From: Aquimarina brevivitae | Lineage (GTDB): Bacteria; Bacteroidota; Bacteroidia; Flavobacteriales; Flavobacteriaceae | Length of the DNA: 64,000 nucleotides | NCBI RefSeq assembly: GCF_004216895.1 | Contig: NZ_SGXE01000001.1 | Location: 806,001 to 870,000, forward strand | Direction: 5' to 3' | Shown: piece after piece, positions 56,891-64,000 of the stretch | How positions within the stretch are numbered: position 1 is the first letter of the stretch | Layout: every line of letters starts with the position of its first letter | Notes under the pieces: generated by a model | Database searches by the model: none | What the model was told of the DNA's origin: nothing | The model's input: only the letters and a program-made list of their open reading frames with translations | Translations under genes and position numbers: made by a program

Positions 56891-57801
56891 TACCTTCCAA
56901 AATAATCGTAATAGCGCTCAGCATGCTGCTCATATCTCTTTATCAGCGCTATGTTATTGACCTCTAAAGCAGTAAGTTTATCTCTTATGTCTGTATACAT
57001 AGGGATATACCAGTCTACATAGCTGTCAAAGAAATATCGCATTTTTCGATTTTTAAACGAATACCCATGTCTGGCATAGATAGCATTTCGAATAATTTCT
57101 AAATCTCCTTTGTACAGATTTTCTACATCTTCTTTTGTTAATTCGGTATTTGATGCGTTGATTTTGACCGCTTCCATAGTTGCATATTCTTCACCTTCTT
57201 CATTAAATTCTGTTGAATAGAGCTCCGCAAAGTAATCCATAAAATCATCACTATCTTCAAAATGTTTTTTATCTATTAAATAGCGATCTGGGTTATATGT
57301 ATACACTGTTTTCTTTAGCTCAAAAGAGCGCACTGTTACTGCTAAGTTTTGATCGTAAGCAACCCAGAATCCTTCTATTTTCTCCTTAGCAGGGATAAAT
57401 GAAAAATTAAAATGGCCGTCATATTTATCATCCCCAGGTTCTGATACACTAGCACTATATTCATCATCCTTAAAAATCAGCTCTCCTGAAAACGGTCTGG
57501 AGTTGCCTGCCACAACACTATGACCATATACGCTGTCATTTGTTATAGAGTCTATAGTGATATTTATTTTGTTGCTATACGAAGGCTTTTTTTTAGGATC
57601 ATACGTTTTAGCGTGAAACTGACCAACATAAATACCTTTTAAGATCAAAATATCTTTAATTTTGGTAGGTTTAGTAGTTTCCATGGTAGCTTCAGAAGTA
57701 TTTTCTTCAGTGACCGTAGAAACAATGTTCTCATTCTTTTTCTCTTTAGTGTCACAAGAGATATTACATATGGCTAATAGTAGGATTAGAGTTGGTTTCA
57801 T
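56890..57801 (-). CDS. YARHG-domain lipoprotein
   Basis: A 303-residue protein. The signal MKPTLILLLAICNISC is an SPII lipoprotein signal (Cys16), followed by a Glu/Thr-rich linker. Residues 50-170 form a beta-rich domain, and 225-303 a YARHG domain (LEIIRNAIYARHGYSFKNRKMRYFFDSYVDWYIP), thought to act in peptidoglycan or envelope functions. Its start overlaps the upstream membrane gene by 4 bases, and lpxH lies before that, so it sits in an envelope-linked operon. Confidence 0.85.
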   Translation of the reverse strand: MKPTLILLLAICNISCDTKEKKNENIVSTVTEENTSEATMETTKPTKIKDILILKGIYVGQFHAKTYDPKKKPSYSNKINITIDSITNDSVYGHSVVAGNSRPFSGELIFKDDEYSASVSEPGDDKYDGHFNFSFIPAKEKIEGFWVAYDQNLAVTVRSFELKKTVYTYNPDRYLIDKKHFEDSDDFMDYFAELYSTEFNEEGEEYATMEAVKINASNTELTKEDVENLYKGDLEIIRNAIYARHGYSFKNRKMRYFFDSYVDWYIPMYTDIRDKLTALEVNNIALIKRYEQHAERYYDYFGR

Positions 57802-58430
57802 TTTTTTGATTTATAAATTATTATTTCGGCTATCACTAAATTCAACACCCACCCTAGCCAAGCAACAACTATGTATACATCCATAGGTCTGGGGTGAAAA
57901 AGTGCAACTAATATAAATTTCCAGGCTCTTAATGTTATTGCGGATAACGTTAAAGCAAAGCTTCTGATCATAAAATTTCTATGACGAGCTATATTTCTTT
58001 TTTTGATTGCTGTGAAGGCGCTAAAGGTAAAATAAAACCATAATAACGACAATACACAAAATGCAATTTGCGAAGATAGTCCTCCGTTTGCATAAACTCC
58101 TATAATAAAACCAGTGGGTGCAGCAAAAACTAAAATAGATACCATATAAATGTAACCCAGACTTCTATGAAGTGAAGGATATGAAGCCAGGATATTTTTC
58201 GAAAACTGGGTAAAACCAGCTAGCAAGGCAAAGATGGAGAAAAAAACGTGTATAAAAAACGCCATGGTATAATGGCTGTAGACTATATAATCTTGCTTAA
58301 TTCTTAGAAAGGCAACATCAGTATCTATAGGAATGTATTGAAAAGTTATTTTGAGCATTAAGTAAAAAAAGAAGCAATAGCCTCCGATTAATGCATAGGT
58401 TAAAATTTGTTTTAGGGATAAAGATTTCAT
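57798..58430 (-). CDS. DUF2306-like membrane protein
   Basis: A 210-residue protein with about six TM helices. Histidines at the membrane face (YSHYTMAFFIHVFFSI, SYPSLHRSLGYIY, RHRNFMIRSFALTLSA) match the DUF2306 pattern and suggest haem or metal binding, though this is unproven. It overlaps lpxH by 4 bases (ATGA) and the YARHG gene by 4 bases. Confidence 0.8.
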   Translation of the reverse strand: MKSLSLKQILTYALIGGYCFFFYLMLKITFQYIPIDTDVAFLRIKQDYIVYSHYTMAFFIHVFFSIFALLAGFTQFSKNILASYPSLHRSLGYIYMVSILVFAAPTGFIIGVYANGGLSSQIAFCVLSLLWFYFTFSAFTAIKKRNIARHRNFMIRSFALTLSAITLRAWKFILVALFHPRPMDVYIVVAWLGWVLNLVIAEIIIYKSKK

Positions 58431-59191
58431 TCAAATTTTTCTAACTTCAATTCGGTTCCATCAAAGACTGCATAGGTATAATGAATAATCCAATCGCCGA
58501 GATTTATATATTTTGAAGTATTATTTAATTTAATCTCCATAGGTAAATGGCGGTGTCCAAAAACAAAGTAATCACGATGCTTATCCTCTAATTTTCGTTT
58601 ACAATATTGTACTAGCCACTCGTTTTCCTCTCCTAAAAAAGTAACGTCTTCATCACCAGAGATCAGTTTGTTTTTTACTGATAGGTACTGTGCTAATCTA
58701 ACGCCTAAATCTGGATGTAACCATCGAAAAAACCATTTGGATACAGGATTAGTAAACACTTTTTTCATGCGTTTGTATCCCTTGTCACCAGGTCCTAAAC
58801 CATCGCCATGACCAATAAAAAAAGCAGTATTGTTAAAAGTGAATTCTTGTGGGTTATGATAAACGGGTATATTTAGCTCTTCTTCAAAATAGCCGTTCAT
58901 CCATAAATCGTGATTGCCGACAAAGTAATAAACAGGAATTCCTGAATCCGTGATTTCAGCTAGTTTTCCAAAGGTTCGGGTAAAACCTTTAGGAATCACT
59001 GTTTTATATTCAAACCAAAAATCAAATAAATCCCCTAATAAGAATATAGCCGCTGCATCTTTTTTTACTGTATCCAGCCATTGAACGAACTTTAACTCTC
59101 TGGGAAAGCTCTTTTCTTTAGTAGGAGCACCTAGATGGTTATCACTGGCAAAATATATTTTTTTTCCTTCAGGAAGCTGCATTTTAGTCAT
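58427..59191 (-). CDS. lpxH: UDP-2,3-diacylglucosamine diphosphatase (LpxH-type)
   Basis: A 254-residue metallophosphoesterase with YFASDNHLG, LLGDLFDFW, FVGNHD, IGHGDGLGPGDKGYKRM and FGHRHLP, the full set of metal-binding blocks. The longer lipid A-specific region HPDLGVRLAQYL is present. It makes lipid X from UDP-diacylglucosamine. First gene of a three-gene overlapping operon. Confidence 0.92.
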   Translation of the reverse strand: MTKMQLPEGKKIYFASDNHLGAPTKEKSFPRELKFVQWLDTVKKDAAAIFLLGDLFDFWFEYKTVIPKGFTRTFGKLAEITDSGIPVYYFVGNHDLWMNGYFEEELNIPVYHNPQEFTFNNTAFFIGHGDGLGPGDKGYKRMKKVFTNPVSKWFFRWLHPDLGVRLAQYLSVKNKLISGDEDVTFLGEENEWLVQYCKRKLEDKHRDYFVFGHRHLPMEIKLNNTSKYINLGDWIIHYTYAVFDGTELKLEKFE

Positions 59192-59229
59192 GTATAGCGT
59201 GGTAAATATAGCATAAAGCTACAAATTGA

Positions 59230-59679
59230 TTAATTATCCGCGGCAAACCACTCGGCATAGGAGGTTTCTGTCTCCTGTAATTTAAGTGAATAAAGTGCTA
59301 TTTCTTTAGGGAGTCGGGCTTTAATTTTTTCAGCAAAATCAATGACCATATTTTCGCTGGTTGGTTGGTAATCTACTAAGATCACATTATGTCCTCTTGT
59401 TTCTAACTCTTTTGCCAATTCGATATGAGGCGTGTTTTTATTAAAAACAGTAGCGTGATCAAAAACATCCTCAACTTCTTCTTTGACAATTTTTTTGAGG
59501 TCACTAAAGTCGATCACCATACCTAATTTTACATGGTTGGTATCAGTAATGGGGGTTCCAATTACCGTAACACTTAATTTATAACTATGTCCGTGTACAT
59601 TACGGCATTTTCCATCGTATCCGTATAATGCATGACCGGTTTCAAATGAAAACTGCTTAGTAATTCTTATCTTACTCAT
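59230..59679 (-). CDS. queD: 6-pyruvoyl-tetrahydropterin synthase / QueD family
   Basis: I start at MSKIRITKQFSFETGHAL, since the GTG two codons earlier is less likely. The 149-residue protein has the zinc-binding His triad (FETGHAL, CRNVHGHSY), VIDFSDLKKIV and the C-terminal QETETSYAEW. Members make 6-carboxytetrahydropterin for queuosine or pyruvoyl-tetrahydropterin; the Cys and His set fits QueD best. It has its own short promoter. Confidence 0.9.
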   Translation of the reverse strand: MSKIRITKQFSFETGHALYGYDGKCRNVHGHSYKLSVTVIGTPITDTNHVKLGMVIDFSDLKKIVKEEVEDVFDHATVFNKNTPHIELAKELETRGHNVILVDYQPTSENMVIDFAEKIKARLPKEIALYSLKLQETETSYAEWFAADN

Positions 59680-59697
59680 TCTCACTACTTATTTTTG

Positions 59698-59705
59698 CAA
59701 AGGTA
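59698..59705 (-). promoter_or_regulatory. -7 element of the queD promoter
   Basis: TACCTTTG on the minus strand matches TAnnTTTG, about 18 bases before the start codon. Plus-strand TATTTTTG (59690-59697) lies back-to-back with it and might serve a divergent transcript. No clear TTG is seen upstream. Confidence 0.5.
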
Positions 59706-59868
59706 CATAAGAAAAATACGGACCGCACAGCTTTTTTTAAAATTTAGTGCTAAGGAAGCACTGAATCGTATCCTCTTTTCTTAATCCACGGTATAGAAGA
59801 AATAAATTTTTAGGTGTACAACCTATGCTTTTCTTGACTATATTCGCAGGCTTTTTTATTGGCGATAA

Positions 59869-60519
59869 ATGATTAAAACAGAGTTATTTGAGCAGGTTGA
59901 TTTTCAAGAAAATCCGCTCTACGAAAAGATCATCGATGATCTTCTTACTAAACAATATAGCATTGTGGATTCTTTTTTTAGTGCTACTGAGGTAGAGGTA
60001 TTAAGGTCTTCTTTGCTGCAAAAATACAATGATGAGGAGTTTAAGAAAGCTGCGATAGGTAACCGCACCAACGAAACCATCATAAAGTCTATTCGTGGGG
60101 ATTTTATCCATTGGATTAACGAGAAGGAAGCCAATACCGCTGAGTGTCTATTTTTTGGAATAATGAATACTCTTGTGGACTATCTTAATAGAACTTGTTT
60201 TTTGGGTATTTTGTTTAAAGAGTTTCATTATGCGATATACCCTAAAGGTACTTTTTACAAAAGGCACCTAGATACCTTTATGAATGATGATAGAAGAAAG
60301 CTATCTTTTGTATGTTATCTCAATGATGAAAACTGGGATAATGCAAACGGAGGTGAACTGGTAATCTATCTTAATAAAGATGGACAGGAAGTTTCTGAAG
60401 TTATTTATCCATTACCAGGGAGGGTAGTAATTTTTGAGAGTCAACTTTTAGAACATGAGGTTAAACCGGTGCTTGCCAATGAACGCTATAGTATCACAGG
60501 TTGGTTAAAAACTCGATAA
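59869..60519 (+). CDS. 2OG-Fe(II) oxygenase (prolyl-4-hydroxylase-like)
   Basis: A 216-residue protein. The facial triad is H133-x-D135 (FYKRHLDTF) and H196 (LEHEVKPV), with R206 (ERYSITGW) for 2-oxoglutarate. The double-stranded beta-helix core is KLSFVCYLNDENWDNANGGELVIYL. Bacterial relatives hydroxylate proline or unknown protein substrates. The N-terminal 100 residues are helical. Monocistronic. Confidence 0.88.
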   Translation: MIKTELFEQVDFQENPLYEKIIDDLLTKQYSIVDSFFSATEVEVLRSSLLQKYNDEEFKKAAIGNRTNETIIKSIRGDFIHWINEKEANTAECLFFGIMNTLVDYLNRTCFLGILFKEFHYAIYPKGTFYKRHLDTFMNDDRRKLSFVCYLNDENWDNANGGELVIYLNKDGQEVSEVIYPLPGRVVIFESQLLEHEVKPVLANERYSITGWLKTR

Positions 60520-60549
60520 TAACCTGAATCTAAGTGACGAAACTTTTTT

Positions 60550-61869
60550 TTAGAGGTATTTATTTTTAAACTTAATCACTAAGGTTAAAGAACGTATCAG
60601 CATCCAAACCATAAATGCGATCCAGATGCCATAGAGTTTTAAACCAAAATAGTCTGAGAGTAAAAGTGTAGGTACAAAACCTAAAAAAGTAGCTATTAGC
60701 AGCACATTGCGTAAATATTTTGCTTCGCCAAGTCCTTTAAAAATACCATCAAACATAAAAGCAATTGCGTTTATAGGCTGCATCAAAAGAACCATCCAAA
60801 ATACAGAACTAAACAGGCTAAGTACGGCTGCTTCTTTATTAAATAATAAGCCGATTTGATTATATAAAAGTCCACAGATTGACATTAAAATCAAGGCAAT
60901 GACGATGGCATACTTACTGATATCTTTGCTTAATAACCATAGCTTACGATAGTCTTGTGCACCCAATAGTTTACCAGATATAGCATTACCTGCATTAGCG
61001 TAACCATCAATAAAAAAAGAAAAGAACAACCATATATTCATCAGTATGCTTTGTGCTGCGATATAATTATTTCCGTAATCTGTAGCGTAGGCATTTGCCA
61101 TATAGATGGCAAAGTTTAAAGCAGCGGTACGTACAAACAGATTGAGACTCATGCCTATTAGGCGTTTCATTTGTGGGTTGATGTGAAAGCTTATTTTTAG
61201 GGAAAAAGGGGTTTTTGTAAAAAAGTAATAAAAAGCCATAATCAACATTGTCAGTTGTGCGGCGACACTAGCCCAGGCAGCTCCGCTGAGGTGCATAGCT
61301 GGGATAAAACCTTCAATACCATAGACAAGGGTGTAGTCTAATATAATATTAACCATAGCACCGGTCAAACTACATTTCATGGCCCATAATGTATTTTGCA
61401 TACCTCTAAAAATTCCGAAAATGGCAAATGTTACTAAAGTTAGTGGATATCCGATCGCTCTGATTTGATAGTAACTTTCTGTATATTGTAGTAATACTCC
61501 TTCTGCATTATATAAGTTAAAAATACCTTTAGCAAGGAAGTAGGTAGAAAAATAGATAATTAAACTTAATACAAAATTAAGCAGAATCGCTTGGGGCACT
61601 AAGGTTTTAACTGCGTGAAGCCTCTTCGCTCCGTAATGTTGCGATACAATAGCAGATATTGCAGTTTTAGTTTGTGCTACTATCCAGATGATCGCGGATA
61701 AAAAGGAGCCAACGATACCTGCAGCAGCTAAGGATTCTACAGGATTTTCTTCAACATTACCTATGACCGCTATATCCGTAAGTGAAATAAGGGGTTCCGC
61801 AATACCTGCTATTATTGCTGGTATCGCTAATTGGTTAATTTCCTTAAAACTTATTTTAGAATTGGACAT
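60550..61869 (-). CDS. MATE family efflux transporter
   Basis: A 439-residue protein with 12 TM helices in two bundles. Start SFKEINQLAIPAIIAGIAEPLISLTDIAVIGN and the TKTAISAIVSQHYGAKR loop are typical of the DinF-like branch of MATE. It would export cationic drugs or metabolites with Na+ or H+ influx. Its ATG overlaps the stop of the upstream acetyltransferase by 1 base. Confidence 0.92.
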   Translation of the reverse strand: MSNSKISFKEINQLAIPAIIAGIAEPLISLTDIAVIGNVEENPVESLAAAGIVGSFLSAIIWIVAQTKTAISAIVSQHYGAKRLHAVKTLVPQAILLNFVLSLIIYFSTYFLAKGIFNLYNAEGVLLQYTESYYQIRAIGYPLTLVTFAIFGIFRGMQNTLWAMKCSLTGAMVNIILDYTLVYGIEGFIPAMHLSGAAWASVAAQLTMLIMAFYYFFTKTPFSLKISFHINPQMKRLIGMSLNLFVRTAALNFAIYMANAYATDYGNNYIAAQSILMNIWLFFSFFIDGYANAGNAISGKLLGAQDYRKLWLLSKDISKYAIVIALILMSICGLLYNQIGLLFNKEAAVLSLFSSVFWMVLLMQPINAIAFMFDGIFKGLGEAKYLRNVLLIATFLGFVPTLLLSDYFGLKLYGIWIAFMVWMLIRSLTLVIKFKNKYL

Positions 61870-62405
61870 TAGGTGTTATTGGATTTAGCATCTTGTCGCT
61901 GAGCAACAAGAGGAAGCTCATAACAATAAAAAGGAAACTTACTTTGTTTAGGGAAATATATTTCTTCAAGACGTTGGTATCCTCTTTGCTCATAAAAAGA
62001 GATATTTCGTTGATTTTGACTAAACGTATCTAATCGTACTGATTTGAATTCTTGTTTACTAGCAAATTCTTCTGCAAAGCTCATGAGTCGTTGACCAATT
62101 CCTATACCCCAGCTTGCTGGATGTACTGCTAATCGATGAATATATAAATTGTTTTGATTTGGCGTTAACCAAGATACCGGATAGTATTCATCGTCCATCT
62201 TTTCGGTAAGTACTATGATTCCTTTTATCTTTTTTTGCTCGTAATACATATACAGTTCTTCGGCTTTAATATCTTGTTCCAAGCGTTTTTTGCCTGGATA
62301 TTTATCGTTCCACTGATAGATACCTAATTTGATCATCGCTTGGGCACAGGCTTGAGTTAATGTAAGTATTTCTTCCAGGTGATATGAGGCAGCTTTAAGA
62401 ATCAT
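61869..62405 (-). CDS. GNAT family N-acetyltransferase
   Basis: I start at MILKAASYHLEEIL (codon 62 of the longest frame), because the upstream part looks non-coding and overlaps the promoter of the USP gene. The 178-residue product has the acetyl-CoA loop LAVHPASWGIGIGQRLMSFAEEFA (Q/R-x-x-G-x-G/A type) and the C-terminal ISFYEQRGYQRL. The substrate is unknown. It is translationally coupled to the MATE exporter, so the pair may modify and export a compound. Confidence 0.88.
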   Translation of the reverse strand: MILKAASYHLEEILTLTQACAQAMIKLGIYQWNDKYPGKKRLEQDIKAEELYMYYEQKKIKGIIVLTEKMDDEYYPVSWLTPNQNNLYIHRLAVHPASWGIGIGQRLMSFAEEFASKQEFKSVRLDTFSQNQRNISFYEQRGYQRLEEIYFPKQSKFPFYCYELPLVAQRQDAKSNNT

Positions 62406-62514
62406 AGTTTTAAAAAGTTTAAAAATACTAACTTTTTGTACTTCATAAAGTGATAATAAGAAGCTGTTAACAATTGTGTAGTCAATTTTTGCTTTTATTA
62501 CCATTTGAAATAAA

Positions 62515-62543
62515 TTGTAGTCAATAACAATATTGTATTTTTG
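62515..62543 (+). promoter_or_regulatory. Promoter of the universal stress protein gene
   Basis: TATTTTTG (62536-62543) matches TAnnTTTG. TTG (62515-62517) lies 21 bases upstream. The start codon follows 23 bases later. Confidence 0.6.
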
Positions 62544-62566
62544 CGGACATAAACACAAATCTAAAC

Positions 62567-63367
62567 ATGAAGAATATATTAGTCCCATTAGGACTTTCAG
62601 AGGATAATGTTTCTAGATCGAGATTGCAATACTGTATTCAATTGATAAAGGAAACAGGCGGTAAGATTTTTGTGGTTAAGGAATTTAAACAGTTACCCAG
62701 AACAGGAAGTTTACCTACAGCAAACAAAACCCTAAGAGAGATCACCATTGCAGAAATTCAAAAGGAAATTGCTAAAGTTGAAGCTTATGGAGTAACGATA
62801 GAGGCCTTACCGATTGAAGGGGAGCTGCTGGAGGAAATACCGGCATTTAATCTAGAAAATTCCATAGATATGTTAGTACTGGGGGCTGAATCTACAGATA
62901 TTTCTAATCCTTATTTTTTAAATGAAACAGCTGGCAGTTTGGTTAAAATGACAGAAATACCAGTATTAATTGTGCCTGAAAATTATGAGTATAAGAAAAT
63001 TGATAAGGTTTTAATGGCGGTAAAATCTGGAGTGATAAAAAAGAATAACGCCTTATCACCAGTACAAGAAATTTTGAGTACATTTGGAGCAGATTTAAAA
63101 CTTTTATTGGTAAAGACAAATAGCTATTTACCCGAGTATTCTAAAATAGACGAGGAGTTAAAAGAAGTAGTTGACACCTATAAAAGCACTGAAAACGCAA
63201 CCTTATTTCAGGGGTTATTAGAACATTTAAATGAAAATAATCCTGATTTAGTGTGTGTCTTTAGAAGAAAAAGAGGTTTTTTTGAAAAGCTATGGGAAGA
63301 TAATACCGTGCTAAAAAAGGATTTCGAAAGTAGAGTCCCTCTATTAGTATTAAGAGGTTCTGATTAA
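62567..63367 (+). CDS. Universal stress protein with tandem Usp domains
   Basis: A 266-residue protein. The N-terminal Usp domain (MKNILVPLGLSEDNVSRSRL ... LVLGAESTDISNPYFLNETAGSLVKMTEIPVLIVPE) is followed by a second, weaker copy (KIDKVLMAVKSG ... LLVLRGSD). The ATP-binding GxxG(9x)G(S/T) pattern of the first domain is degenerate, so nucleotide binding is uncertain. Such proteins aid survival under stress. Confidence 0.88.
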   Translation: MKNILVPLGLSEDNVSRSRLQYCIQLIKETGGKIFVVKEFKQLPRTGSLPTANKTLREITIAEIQKEIAKVEAYGVTIEALPIEGELLEEIPAFNLENSIDMLVLGAESTDISNPYFLNETAGSLVKMTEIPVLIVPENYEYKKIDKVLMAVKSGVIKKNNALSPVQEILSTFGADLKLLLVKTNSYLPEYSKIDEELKEVVDTYKSTENATLFQGLLEHLNENNPDLVCVFRRKRGFFEKLWEDNTVLKKDFESRVPLLVLRGSD

Positions 63368-63374
63368 CATAAAT

Positions 63375-63428
63375 GGGGATGTAGCTTCCTCCTTTGCTTC
63401 GCTTCGGCGGACAGGCGCTTCGCTACAT
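63375..63428. repeat. Dispersed hairpin repeat beside tRNA-Ala
   Basis: ATGTAGC ... GCTACAT encloses a GC-richer core (CCTTTGCTTCGCTTCGGCGG). The first twelve bases (GGGGATGTAGCT) equal the first twelve bases of the tRNA-Ala gene 68 bases further, which suggests insertion at, or copying of, the tRNA 5' end. Confidence 0.5.
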
Positions 63429-63442
63429 TTAAATTATATTTC

Positions 63443-63516
63443 GGGGATGTAGCTCAGCTGGCTAGAGTGCTTGACTGGCAGTCAAGAGGTCGTGGGTTCG
63501 AGTCCCATCTTCTCCA
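63443..63516 (+). tRNA. tRNA-Ala(GGC)
   Basis: A 74-base cloverleaf. Acceptor GGGGATG / CTTCTCC with discriminator A and the G3:U70 wobble that marks alanine tRNAs. Anticodon stem CTTGA / TCAAG, loop CTGGCAG with anticodon GGC, T-loop GGTTCGAGTCC. CCA is not encoded. Confidence 0.93.
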
Positions 63517-63525
63517 CAGATGAAT

Positions 63526-63559
63526 GAAAGCCTGTACAGATGCGTACGGGCTTTTTGTT
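63526..63559 (+). terminator. Terminator after tRNA-Ala
   Basis: AAAGCCTGTAC-AGATGC-GTACGGGCTTTTTG, a strong stem with one wobble and a T-run. Confidence 0.85.
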
Positions 63560-63675
63560 TGCGAAAAAACATAAAACAATAGTTTTTTTGTTTTGAAGCG
63601 TACAAAAAGAAGGTGAAATTTAAATCTTTAGGAGATTCATTCTCTAAATGTGGTCTATGTGACCAACGGAGTTAA

Positions 63676-63713
63676 TCCCATCTTCTCCACAGATGCGTAC
63701 GGGCTTTTTGTTT
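63676..63713 (+). pseudogene. tRNA-Ala 3'-end remnant fused to terminator 3' arm
   Basis: Twenty bases equal the tRNA 3' end and flank (as at 63503-63522), fused without interruption to the terminator's second arm (as at 63541-63560). The piece between the two ACAGATG words of the original is missing, as expected from recombination between them. It looks like a duplication or integration scar. Confidence 0.7.
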
Positions 63714-64000
63714 ATAATATTGCTAACCTAATAGTTTACACTTTTGGAGCAAACAAAAGTATTTAACTATTAAAACCTAAACTGTTTGTTCTATTTAAAC
63801 GACTAAATCGACTACATCAAGTTCAACATGTAGGTATACATTAAAATGTGATCTAGTATTACGTAGCGCTATTTTTTGAACTGCTTGGGATAATTTACTT
63901 CTTTTGAGGTCTTCGGTTACCGTAAAAACTTAAAAATTTTTATAGAGTACAATTAATTGAAAATGAGTTGATTGTATTATTTAATTTAAAAATTAAAGTA
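63714..64000. other. AT-rich stretch, no feature recognised
   Basis: No ORF of convincing length, RNA gene or repeat could be supported in the last 290 bases of the window. Confidence 0.5.

Noticed and set aside
62406..62588. Longer N-terminus for the GNAT protein
   Set aside because: It would cross the promoter and start codon of the divergent stress-protein gene and shows no GNAT similarity.

Overview
The window is chromosomal DNA from a member of the Bacteroidota, very probably a marine Flavobacteriaceae. The signs are a SusC/SusD polysaccharide utilisation locus with laminarin-type enzymes, a type IX secretion C-terminal sorting domain, many SPII lipoproteins, promoters of the TTG...TAnnTTTG kind, little use of Shine-Dalgarno sequences, and an AT-rich base composition. 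I cannot name the genus from the sequence alone.

Layout. 1-3.2 kb: a 5'-truncated MORN/PD40-propeller protein, a MORN lipoprotein, and a convergent pair made of a HEAT-like lipoprotein and a secreted protein with a complete metzincin motif. 3.4-4.4 kb: a tRNA(CAT) gene followed by a decaying tandem array of small GIY-YIG nuclease genes, each joined to a copy of the 3' half of the tRNA. 4.6-20.8 kb: a beta-1,3-glucan (laminarin) utilisation locus on the minus strand, in the order regulator, SusC, SusD, glycan-binding lipoprotein, GH16 lipoprotein, GH3 lipoprotein, T9SS-secreted GH16. The set covers extracellular cleavage, capture, outer-membrane import and final hydrolysis to glucose.

21-30.3 kb: an RNA-repair island. 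One operon encodes an RtcB RNA ligase, the release-factor homologue PrfH and a TPR protein. A second holds a small protein, a divergent RtcB and a membrane-anchored protein of unknown function. A WYL-domain regulator lies upstream. An almost identical palindrome, TTACGCAA-N5-TTGCGTAA, sits over the promoters of both the WYL gene and the second RtcB operon, with the same spacing to a -7-like element. This is the best candidate in the window for an undescribed regulatory and repair system.

30.4-63.4 kb: mostly housekeeping genes. They include a phosphatidylserine-decarboxylase-like enzyme, folE, ribE, pdxA, the yceD-rpmF-fabH-accB-accC fatty-acid cluster, recJ, rsmI, tdk-alr, mscL, asd, a prolyl oligopeptidase, lpxH, a QueD-type synthase, a MATE exporter and a universal stress protein. 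Among them are a tiny double-glycine-leader peptide with four cysteines (40.5 kb) and several uncharacterised flavobacterial membrane proteins. The window ends at tRNA-Ala(GGC), whose 3' end is partly duplicated downstream.

Dispersed palindromic and structured repeats occur in the intergenic regions. Two diverged copies of one element (about 24.0 and 35.1 kb) keep the same three-stem fold through compensatory changes.
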